Assembly (NCBI GenBank): GCA_003215295.1
Contig: QCKN01000003.1
Span: forward strand, 62,001-126,000
Source of the DNA: Prochlorococcus sp. AG-409-P03
GTDB taxonomy: Bacteria > Cyanobacteriota > Cyanobacteriia > PCC-6307 > Cyanobiaceae
Reading direction: 5' to 3'
Length of the DNA: 64,000 nucleotides
Positions 7,576-16,121 of the stretch are shown in pieces; position 1 is the stretch's first letter, and each line of letters begins with the position of its first letter. The translations under genes and the position numbers were made by a program. The notes under the pieces are model-generated. The model was given only the letters and a program-made list of their open reading frames with translations. It was not told where the DNA came from and did not search any database.

Positions 7576-9495
7576 TTAACTTACTCCTCCACCTCCAGGT
7601 TTGACACCAATGACAATTTGCTCAGTTTCAGGATCTTCGTACTCATTAGGATAATACTTTAAGTAAGTAGGAGCATGATCCTTGTTTATTAGATTTGTAT
7701 AAACAGAAAGTTTAGGGTATGTTTCAGTAGCACCCACATAAGTTAATAATGTGATATACTTATCCCGACTAACATGACCCATTTTTGGGAAAGTTTCTGA
7801 TACGCTTGTTGAACTCGAAAGCGTTTGCAATCTAAGTTTAGATAAAAAAGTTTTATAATTTTCAACATCTAGTCTTAAAGAATGAAGCTGAGAAGGGGTT
7901 AAGCGATAAAACAACTCAACAAAGGGAGTAACAGAAGGTAAAGTGCCATAGGAAGTATTTAAACTTTTCATAACTGTTAATGCTTTATAGAGTGGTCCTG
8001 CCGTTCTAGGCAAAGTTTCACTACCTTTTTTATAATAAGTTGAATTTGGAAACGCTGCTGTGTTAAAAGTGTAGGTATTTGTTGTGGAGTTGTGGGTTAG
8101 ATGGGAGCAATTAGCATCTGAATCTTGTACATCATTGTCCAGGTGGGGAATAAATTTGAGAGATCTAGTACCATAAACTCCCATTTTAGACCTACCATGA
8201 AAAGGAGTATACTCTGTTTTATCCGTGGGAACAATAACTATATGTTGAGGAATGCACCGTGGATAGGTTTTTTCATCTATATTGTTAAAAAAATGAGTAG
8301 AAAAATCAGAGAAAGTTACTGTAGCTTGCTCTTTATCAATCAGATAATCAATGATGGGGTCATCATGTAGAACATAAAAAACAGCATTAGGAAAAGCTTT
8401 TCTCTCTAAATCTGTGTCAATAGTGGTAGTTGTATTATAAGTAGCCGTTGTAGACCTAATTAAAGAGGTATTCGACTCTAAATCACTAACAGATGCTGTG
8501 TCCAAATTAAGAACAATATATGAGTCTCTTCCTGTAGCGGTAGTGTATGTAGTTTCTATATTATCTGTTTCCGTAGTAGCAACCTTAATAGTTATTGAAG
8601 AGTCTTCACGCAACAAATTAAATATTTTTTCTGAATCAAGGAGTGTTGGGACTTTAGCCTTGCTTATGTCTGATGTTAGTTTAACTATAGAGGAGTTAAC
8701 TAAAATATGATCACCAGCCTCGTAGGGCACTTTGTTAACAGTTTTTCCTGAGTCTTCAACATGTAGCGTGTCATCTGTGGCTATTGTGAAACTATGCTCT
8801 GTCCCATCTTCTTTTAATACAACAAGCTTTTTATTAACATCGGCAGGAATGGTTCTCCAGTATTTTAACCTATCAGATAGAACACCTGAATACTTTGTAT
8901 AGTCTAGGTCTGCTGAATCTTCTTTTGCAATCTTATATGCTATATTCTCATCCTTAATTAAATTATTAGTAGCATACTTTGGAGCGTTGTTAAATGAATG
9001 AGTGTTGCCTAATCTTTTTATATAATTAGAATTAAAGTACTTCAATTCATTTCTTACTAAAAGATTTTGAATAGTTGCTAGGAAGTTTCTTTTAGCTGAG
9101 TTACCGTCTAAAGTTTCAATCTTTTCTAAACTAATTTTCAAGTCATCAGCTAGACTCTGTTCAATAATACTTAAAGAGATGTCCCCATATGGATATGGAT
9201 TGTAGGTGCCTACTTCAGCGTTTAACCGTATTATCTCTGAGATACTTTCATGAACCTTATTAGAGAAAACATCTTTTATGTTATACCAATCATACGCTAC
9301 GGGAAGATTCGCTTCTTTTTTTGAGATAACATCCCGATACCCGTGCCCAGGCCACTCATATCTTTCATCAAATACACTTGATCTTCCAGTAAAAGAGTAT
9401 CTATCCGCAGATGGAATCACTGATTTAGTGGTTCTAATTCCATCTAAGGGCGCGGGAGTAAACTTATAGGTTCCTTGTGGCCTATTATAAACCAT
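7576..9495 (-). CDS. Unrecognised large structural protein of the tail block
   Basis: A 639-residue protein with no domain I can name. The first 60 residues are Pro/Tyr/Arg-rich and loop-like, the middle is mixed helical and beta (Thr/Ser-rich around residues 310-370), and the C-terminus ends in a Gly-rich VKPGGGGVS. It is directly adjacent to the PAAR gene and 3 bases from the 749-residue baseplate-associated protein, so it is probably a virion tail or baseplate component. Confidence 0.65.
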   Translation of the reverse strand: MVYNRPQGTYKFTPAPLDGIRTTKSVIPSADRYSFTGRSSVFDERYEWPGHGYRDVISKKEANLPVAYDWYNIKDVFSNKVHESISEIIRLNAEVGTYNPYPYGDISLSIIEQSLADDLKISLEKIETLDGNSAKRNFLATIQNLLVRNELKYFNSNYIKRLGNTHSFNNAPKYATNNLIKDENIAYKIAKEDSADLDYTKYSGVLSDRLKYWRTIPADVNKKLVVLKEDGTEHSFTIATDDTLHVEDSGKTVNKVPYEAGDHILVNSSIVKLTSDISKAKVPTLLDSEKIFNLLREDSSITIKVATTETDNIETTYTTATGRDSYIVLNLDTASVSDLESNTSLIRSTTATYNTTTTIDTDLERKAFPNAVFYVLHDDPIIDYLIDKEQATVTFSDFSTHFFNNIDEKTYPRCIPQHIVIVPTDKTEYTPFHGRSKMGVYGTRSLKFIPHLDNDVQDSDANCSHLTHNSTTNTYTFNTAAFPNSTYYKKGSETLPRTAGPLYKALTVMKSLNTSYGTLPSVTPFVELFYRLTPSQLHSLRLDVENYKTFLSKLRLQTLSSSTSVSETFPKMGHVSRDKYITLLTYVGATETYPKLSVYTNLINKDHAPTYLKYYPNEYEDPETEQIVIGVKPGGGGVS

Positions 9496-9498
9496 AAT

Positions 9499-11748
9499 TT
9501 ATTCAATATCTGCTAACTTAGTGATACTAAAACTACCTTCAACTATAAGATCTTGGCTCTCTGTCTGCGAGGAGGGATCTCCATCTGAATCTTCATATAC
9601 GAGCCCTTCTTGGGACAACCTAACCTGATAATCTATAAAATCTTCCCCTGGTGGAGGCACAACATGAGCGATAATAGTGCCTCCTATAGTGCGACCGTCA
9701 TTTCGGTAATTGACAATCCGATTTAAAGAGCCCTCACTTGGAGGAGACCACCAGCTTCCTGCGCCCATGTCGGCGTGGTCTCCAAAGTTATCACTAGTTC
9801 CCTCAAACCTATCCCAAGAAGTATTATCAATAGTAAGTGGCCCTCCACCAGGATTTCGCCAAAGATGTAGCTTGGCATCCATCATTTTAGAGGATTGATT
9901 GCCATCTGAATCTTGTTCTCTACTCCAGATAGGATTTATAAAACAATCAATTTTATAGATGCCTCGTTTTAAAGTAATCATACCTTGATCTGCTATATAA
10001 ATCTCATTATTATCATTATATAATATTGTTCTCTGTGGGTTAGCATCTGGCATAGAAGTTCCTGCACCTGTATGTTTTAATATTAAATACCCATCTTTTG
10101 AAAGTTTATCTTCATTAGGCCAAGAAGAATTAATAATCTTACTATAGAACTGAGGCTTATTTGGGTTTGTTACAGCATTTACCAAAGCCGTTAATTCCGA
10201 AATTTTCAGATCATATCTTTCCACTATTGTCGCTTCTATATTCCTAGCATACTCTTGTAATTGGCGTTTTCCGACCGCAGGGTTAACCATAGATAATTGA
10301 GGAACCGCAGCAGCGATACCTGCTCGTTCATTATACGCTAACTCAGCAGTCCTAAAGAAAGGACGGATATCAACGATATGATCCATAGATAAAGTTTGTG
10401 TTTCTTGTCCGCTCTGTGAGAACACATAACATATTGGTAAAACTGATTGTCCAACCAATCTAATATCAGTGTCTACAAGATTATCAGCTAACAGAGGGGC
10501 TAAATTCATTAAGTCATCAGGTGATGGGAAGCTTCCTCTAAAAGTAATTGAACCGTTAGGGATGGTAGTTAATTCTGTGTCCCAGTGATCTACTATGGGA
10601 GAAAGTAAACTTTTTGAAACATCATAACTCCCTGGATTTCGCTCATCAAGAACATACTCTACTGTATCATTCGCAGCTTCGTTACCTATATCACCTGGGG
10701 CAACATCGGTTAAAACACCAGCACTATCTTTTTTCTTAAGAATTAATCCAGCACCTTTAACTAACCCTAACTTTGGAGCCGTTATTGTTGTTATTCCGTC
10801 TCTGTGACCTATTCTAGTTCTTTTCGAATCTACAGGGTGAGTGTATAAGAAAACTAAATCAATACGATAATTAGGGGAAGCATCAGTTGAATTATCCATA
10901 AAATCAGCCGAATCGAACGCTGGGATATCAATAGTTAATTCCTGAGGTACATTAACTACCGCTGTTCTAGCTACACCCTTCCATCTCTTAGTAAACTCCA
11001 TAGATAACTTTTGCGACAAAAGAGTATCAGAGCTAGTTGTTGCGTATTTCCATACAGAAGTCTTTAAACCTGGAATTCTATTAGGAGCCTGTCCTATTTG
11101 ATATCGGAGATCATACCCTTCTTCCAATGTAGTATTAAATATACGGTAATAATCGTATAAACCGTTGAACCCTAACCCTGCTAAACTAGGAGTACCTGCA
11201 TTTACGGTAAAATTACCAATAAGCTTGTGTAGGGTCTCCTCAGGAAGAGTAAGGAGGTATTTTGTGGGGAGTAATCTTTCACTATCTTGAGATTCAGGAA
11301 CATCAGGATCATACTCAGGAGCCTGCAAGTTTGGTCCTTCAGCCTGTAAAGTACTTATGTAATTTTGTAATCCATAGGCATCGTTAACTCTTGCAGTAAA
11401 GTTTCCAGGCTTAACTCGTACAATCCTATCTGTACCAATTACATGTGGCTTAAGTTCGTTAAAGTCTGCCCTGTTAATACCGTTAGTGGTTGTCCCACCT
11501 GAGCTTCCTCCAGTACCTGTACCATTCTGAATTTGGTCTCTAAGCCATAAGCAGTTTTCTTGAAGTTGCTTAAGTGGGATGTTGTCAACTTCCCAATAGT
11601 AGGGATCGTTTGATTTGTAGTAACGAACAGGATCGGTAAATTTATAAGGACTTTCTGTAAAATTAAACTCTAAATTAGAATCGCCAGTGTACGAAGATCC
11701 CGTACCATTACCATTTCCATTTCCACTATTATTACCGTTGTATGCCAT
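9499..11748 (-). CDS. Tail/baseplate-associated protein with WExDN docking motif
   Basis: A 749-residue protein. After a Gly/Asn-rich start comes DPYYWEVDNIPLKQLQE (about residues 48-65), closely resembling FYNWEQDNLPLYDLEE in the neighbouring 1250-residue protein. The shared element is probably an attachment or trimer-forming segment. The remainder is beta-rich with a jelly-roll-like C-terminal part (about 560-749). No enzyme motif is seen. Its ATG directly follows the stop of the upstream gene, so the two are co-translated. Confidence 0.65.
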   Translation of the reverse strand: MAYNGNNSGNGNGNGTGSSYTGDSNLEFNFTESPYKFTDPVRYYKSNDPYYWEVDNIPLKQLQENCLWLRDQIQNGTGTGGSSGGTTTNGINRADFNELKPHVIGTDRIVRVKPGNFTARVNDAYGLQNYISTLQAEGPNLQAPEYDPDVPESQDSERLLPTKYLLTLPEETLHKLIGNFTVNAGTPSLAGLGFNGLYDYYRIFNTTLEEGYDLRYQIGQAPNRIPGLKTSVWKYATTSSDTLLSQKLSMEFTKRWKGVARTAVVNVPQELTIDIPAFDSADFMDNSTDASPNYRIDLVFLYTHPVDSKRTRIGHRDGITTITAPKLGLVKGAGLILKKKDSAGVLTDVAPGDIGNEAANDTVEYVLDERNPGSYDVSKSLLSPIVDHWDTELTTIPNGSITFRGSFPSPDDLMNLAPLLADNLVDTDIRLVGQSVLPICYVFSQSGQETQTLSMDHIVDIRPFFRTAELAYNERAGIAAAVPQLSMVNPAVGKRQLQEYARNIEATIVERYDLKISELTALVNAVTNPNKPQFYSKIINSSWPNEDKLSKDGYLILKHTGAGTSMPDANPQRTILYNDNNEIYIADQGMITLKRGIYKIDCFINPIWSREQDSDGNQSSKMMDAKLHLWRNPGGGPLTIDNTSWDRFEGTSDNFGDHADMGAGSWWSPPSEGSLNRIVNYRNDGRTIGGTIIAHVVPPPGEDFIDYQVRLSQEGLVYEDSDGDPSSQTESQDLIVEGSFSITKLADIE

Positions 11749-14700
11749 TTAGTTTCCTTTCCCTAGATCAAAGATGTTAGATGATCTGAATCCTTTACCT
11801 AACTGGTTTGTGGTAGGTGTCTCCATCTCTCCACCAGAAGCGTCATATGAACTGTATATAACAACCTTAGGACCACCTCTGTCTCCTATTGCTCTAAAAG
11901 CAGCGTTCTTAGCATTAGCAAAGGTGTTAGCTGCTGACTCATCAAGCATAATATTATAGGGGTTATGTTGTGGCCCGAAGTCCTTGGATCTGTAATATCC
12001 TGATAGGCCTAAATCAGGCATTCCCTCATATTGGTAGGCTCCCCCATCATTAGTACTTGAAAGAAGAAGATGTTGATACCCGACAGCACTTACATTATCT
12101 AACCCAATTCCTGCACCGACAGGAACACCTGCTGGTCCTGACAAACTATACCCCTGTGCTAAATGTTGATAAGGCCTGTTGTCATTTAGGTGGTAAGGAT
12201 ATACACCACCAAAAGGTACAGCCCCATTAAGATTGCCAGAGGCGTAACCAACTTGTTTCATCGCAGGGTCAACACTGAAATATAACCTGAAAGGGCCTTT
12301 ATTTTGATAACTGGTCATGCCTATAGTGGTACTGTTATTGTGTACAGACTCAGAAATTGCACTAAGCACAGAGAAAGTTGGTCCTCCATCAGCCCACCGA
12401 AGTCCATCGACATCAGAAACCTGAACACCTAAGCCATACAAATCGCAAACAGCAATTCGACCTGTTTCTGGGTTATGTTCCGCTCCATAAGCTACTGCGC
12501 TTGTGGATGTATTATCAGTAATTGTTCCACTGGCAAACTCATTATATGATTCCCCTGAGAAGTACGCTGCTCTAGGACCATGATAATCAGCTTTAGCAGG
12601 ATGGTCTCCACTCACACTAATATATGAAGCATTTAGCCTTGAGGAGTCTGCGATGTTCCAAATAAGAAGATTATTATTACCTTTTATATCGGTATCAGCT
12701 TCTGATCTAGTTGGGTCGAAATAGGTTCCGTTTGCAATTGGTCCACCACATGGGAAGTGGACATTTTTAACATTAACTTGACTCCCACCTAAAGCACGAA
12801 CACAATAGCCTCCTAGCGAGACACTAATCTTAGTTATGGCACTTGAATCTGCTCCAAAAGGATTGAGTACTTGATAAAGTGTATCATTTCCTTTCATATT
12901 CGCATTTTTGATTCTATCTCCTGCAACAGTATCGGGGAGTGCTGAAGCGATGTTCTGTCTACTTCCACTATCAATCGAGTTGGTTATAGCATCGGCTGGA
13001 TTAGGGAAGAACTGCATAGAACCTCTTGAATATAATGAAGAGGGGCTATTATCGTTGTCAAAGTCTACGCCATCGCCGTATATACTATCGCCTGAGACAT
13101 CCCAAAAAGCGTTGAAATCACCCAAATTTTCCATGTTGATTACTGAGTTATTATCAGCAACAAGACATGCCCTGGTTGAGTGTAGCTCAACCGCTGTATG
13201 GTTTAAAGGGTTAGTTAAAGTAAACCCACTTACATCTAATTCACCACTGCCTTTTTTATGAGGACAGAACTCCATAACTGAATTATTGTCAGCTAAAACA
13301 TCTACACCGAATTGAGCGATAACAGTTGGGCCTCGGAAAGAAACCTTAGAATTATTATCTGCTGCGATCCCTGCATTATGCAACTGCTTTGCAAGGTCTG
13401 GGGGACCAATAACCATAGTAGTTCCTGAGCCAGTACCTAAGAATTTAACTTCAGAATTATTCTGAGCTAAAACAGCGGAGCCTTTAGTTGGATGTAAACC
13501 TAACATACCACTTACATCTAATCTACAATGGATTAAGTCCGCTTTAGATTGATTAACTTCAACCGCAGGAAGCGATGTATTCTTTGCACCTCGGTTTAAA
13601 ACACCATGGGACTGTACCATTCGCATCAATCCAAACCTTTGGGGACGGTTGTTATTAGAAGATCTAATATTTGTAGAATCATCATAACCGAAACTACTAT
13701 TAGAATCAAGGACTAAATGTTGCCCATTCTGCCTGAAAAAGGTTTGTGAGAAACGGACACCTTTTGAGCTTTCAACTAAGTCGCTGAATGTATCATTAGA
13801 ATAATTCTTATTGTATACAATGTGAGAATTATTCGCTCGCAATCCTATATACTCACTATTCTCTACGGTAAGCTCATCTGTTTTAATAACAGAGTTATCT
13901 AAATCAAGACCGTATTCATTATTAAATACATCTAGCCTTCCATCAAAAGCCATATGTGAGTTGATAGCTTTAACACCGAAGTTATTATACCCAACATGGA
14001 CATTGGTTGCAAGCCTTCCGCTATCACCTGAGGCCCCTGCATCAAAGATACTATTCTCTAATAGAATGCCTACTGAGTTTTGTTGTGTGTGAAAAAGGAA
14101 GTCCACACCAGAAGCGTATAGGTCAGCACTTACAGAAACAGTACTGTTAAATGCACGAAGCCCAGCGGTCTCATTATCTGCTCTTGCCTCAGACCCCTTA
14201 GTGTTATTCGTAACTTCGTAATTGCGGTGGGAATAGAATCCCCTACTTAAAGTTACATTAGAGTTTCTAATCTCTGTTCCATACAATTTGCATCGTGTAG
14301 TGGCAACATTTTCTAATGTAACACCATTAGAATTTTCAACCACTGCACCTTTATCAATGAGGTACTTACCTACAGGGGTTCCATTTTCTCCACCTCCTGT
14401 GTTCGCTCCATCAACACAGAATCCTCTAAGATAAATAGGACCATCACAATTGTTAACCCTAATTGAGCTAACATGATTTGCAAATACAAGCCCTGCAATT
14501 TGATCATCATTAGTAGTATCAAAAGCAACGGGAGGAGCCGATCTCCCTAAATGTGAATCATCAATCTGGCTTTTTGCGCTGACATCTAAGACTTTTACAG
14601 AAAGATCTTTAACGCTGTGTTTTCTTACTCCTTCTGTATATCCTGCTATTCCGTATTCAGATAACTCAAAAACAGCACTTGTACCTTTAGCCCAGGGGTT

Positions 14701-15501
14701 AGGTGCAGCGAAATCACCCCCACTAGCTTCGTGTAAAGAAAACTGGACTCTATCAGGTCTTTGCCCTGAGTCATTTTGGTGAGCGGTACTAAAGAATGCT
14801 CTTATTCCCTCTCCTGTTCCTGAAAAATTAGCTTCATTTTGGTGTCTGTGGAAAATTCGTCTAGTATTAAGTTTTGAATTGGCAATTGAAACACCAATAT
14901 TTTCTTCAACTCTAGACCAAACATTGTCCACATAACTTGACAAGTCGATTGATGATACATATCGCCAAGACTTAGCTCCATTTAGAGGAGTTACATTCCA
15001 AGTTCTACCTATAGCTCCCGTTCCTGATACGAAAGCAGTTGTAGCACCAGCGGCTAAAGCACCTGTACCACCAAATTGATCAGAATATACTTTAGCGCAC
15101 CCTCTATTAACAATCTCTAAAGCCCCGTCTTCGCTACAGGTTATACCTTCCAAGTTTAAAGAACCTAACGCGCCAGAAGCAACAACTTCAATACACACTG
15201 GGAATCTTAATTCTCTAGGAAGTGAATCAACAGCAGTTTGGAGGTTGGTAAATACTCTACCATTTGCACTTTCATTAGTTCCAGACACTAACAGCGCCAT
15301 ACTTGGTACAGCAGAAGCCCCATACCCTGCTCCTTTAGCCCATAAATATTCTGTTCTTTCCTCTAAATCGTACAGTGGGAGGTTATCTTGCTCCCAATTG
15401 TAGAAGGAACTAGTATCATGCTTGGTAACATATGGGTTCCAGTAAGTGGTGGGAGTTATTCCCGCGCTTACAGTGTAGAGATCGTCTGGATAAAATGGCA
15501 T
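11749..15501 (-). CDS. Large right-handed beta-helix tail fibre or spike
   Basis: The 1250-residue protein begins with the docking segment also found in the next gene (WEQDNLPLYDLEE, about residues 36-48). From about residue 330 to 790 it contains many N-S/N-N turns spaced 20-25 residues apart (for example VENSNGVTLENVATTRC and LRANNSHIVYNKN), the signature of a right-handed parallel beta-helix as in phage tailspikes and pectate lyases. Such proteins bind or degrade host glycans. I see no clear catalytic residues. The C-terminal 400 residues look like a mixed beta capping region. Confidence 0.7.
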   Translation of the reverse strand: MPFYPDDLYTVSAGITPTTYWNPYVTKHDTSSFYNWEQDNLPLYDLEERTEYLWAKGAGYGASAVPSMALLVSGTNESANGRVFTNLQTAVDSLPRELRFPVCIEVVASGALGSLNLEGITCSEDGALEIVNRGCAKVYSDQFGGTGALAAGATTAFVSGTGAIGRTWNVTPLNGAKSWRYVSSIDLSSYVDNVWSRVEENIGVSIANSKLNTRRIFHRHQNEANFSGTGEGIRAFFSTAHQNDSGQRPDRVQFSLHEASGGDFAAPNPWAKGTSAVFELSEYGIAGYTEGVRKHSVKDLSVKVLDVSAKSQIDDSHLGRSAPPVAFDTTNDDQIAGLVFANHVSSIRVNNCDGPIYLRGFCVDGANTGGGENGTPVGKYLIDKGAVVENSNGVTLENVATTRCKLYGTEIRNSNVTLSRGFYSHRNYEVTNNTKGSEARADNETAGLRAFNSTVSVSADLYASGVDFLFHTQQNSVGILLENSIFDAGASGDSGRLATNVHVGYNNFGVKAINSHMAFDGRLDVFNNEYGLDLDNSVIKTDELTVENSEYIGLRANNSHIVYNKNYSNDTFSDLVESSKGVRFSQTFFRQNGQHLVLDSNSSFGYDDSTNIRSSNNNRPQRFGLMRMVQSHGVLNRGAKNTSLPAVEVNQSKADLIHCRLDVSGMLGLHPTKGSAVLAQNNSEVKFLGTGSGTTMVIGPPDLAKQLHNAGIAADNNSKVSFRGPTVIAQFGVDVLADNNSVMEFCPHKKGSGELDVSGFTLTNPLNHTAVELHSTRACLVADNNSVINMENLGDFNAFWDVSGDSIYGDGVDFDNDNSPSSLYSRGSMQFFPNPADAITNSIDSGSRQNIASALPDTVAGDRIKNANMKGNDTLYQVLNPFGADSSAITKISVSLGGYCVRALGGSQVNVKNVHFPCGGPIANGTYFDPTRSEADTDIKGNNNLLIWNIADSSRLNASYISVSGDHPAKADYHGPRAAYFSGESYNEFASGTITDNTSTSAVAYGAEHNPETGRIAVCDLYGLGVQVSDVDGLRWADGGPTFSVLSAISESVHNNSTTIGMTSYQNKGPFRLYFSVDPAMKQVGYASGNLNGAVPFGGVYPYHLNDNRPYQHLAQGYSLSGPAGVPVGAGIGLDNVSAVGYQHLLLSSTNDGGAYQYEGMPDLGLSGYYRSKDFGPQHNPYNIMLDESAANTFANAKNAAFRAIGDRGGPKVVIYSSYDASGGEMETPTTNQLGKGFRSSNIFDLGKGN

Positions 15502-15504
15502 AAT

Positions 15505-16095
15505 TTAGAATTGTAAAGTCCACTTGAAGACTAGTGCAAAAGCATCAGTCTTTGTTATTGCAGTAAATGGTCTGTATGCAACTAAGATCGGTGATTCAGC
15601 AGCTAAACCTCTAGGATTTCTCATAAATAGTCCAACTTCATTTAGATCGACACCTACCCCGTTAGCAGTATACCTATCTAATACCAGTATAAACCTGACA
15701 GAAGTTTTAGTTACTTTTTCAACATGGTTAAACGGTATCCTAACAAAAGCTTTATTACTTCCTAATACAGATCCATTTTCTACAGGAGCCAAAAGTTCAA
15801 TAAATGCTTCAGAACCAGAGGATTCGTACTGAGCTTGCGATAGCCCAGAGACTAACTTAAAACTGGAGACTCCATATGTATTTATATCCCCCGACACTCC
15901 GACTTGGAAATTGAGTATCTGAAAATTCTCAATAGATGTCCCACCTGATGCTGAGAACAAATGAGATAACCCTACTGCCATCCCCGAAGTAATGACATTT
16001 CTTTCATCAAATACTAATTCTTCAGTTCCATCAGAATAAATCTTAGATATCTCTAAGAATCCGTAAGGCTTGATTGTGTCTTTTGTTCTATTCAT
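15505..16095 (-). CDS. Stand-alone fibre docking-domain protein (paralogue 1 of 3)
   Basis: A 196-residue protein that consists only of the domain found at the N-terminus of the next gene. Its start has ISKIYSDGTEELVFDERNVI followed by a conserved Gly, and its end has ANGVGVDLNEVGLFMRNPRG and a final aromatic beta strand (FKWTLQF). The neighbouring 954-residue protein has the same beginning and, at residues 140-202, the same end. It may be an adaptor or a fibre base whose distal part has been lost. It is the third of three tandem paralogues. Confidence 0.75.
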   Translation of the reverse strand: MNRTKDTIKPYGFLEISKIYSDGTEELVFDERNVITSGMAVGLSHLFSASGGTSIENFQILNFQVGVSGDINTYGVSSFKLVSGLSQAQYESSGSEAFIELLAPVENGSVLGSNKAFVRIPFNHVEKVTKTSVRFILVLDRYTANGVGVDLNEVGLFMRNPRGLAAESPILVAYRPFTAITKTDAFALVFKWTLQF

Positions 16096-16121
16096 TATAA
16101 TTATATACCTATTTTAAAAGC

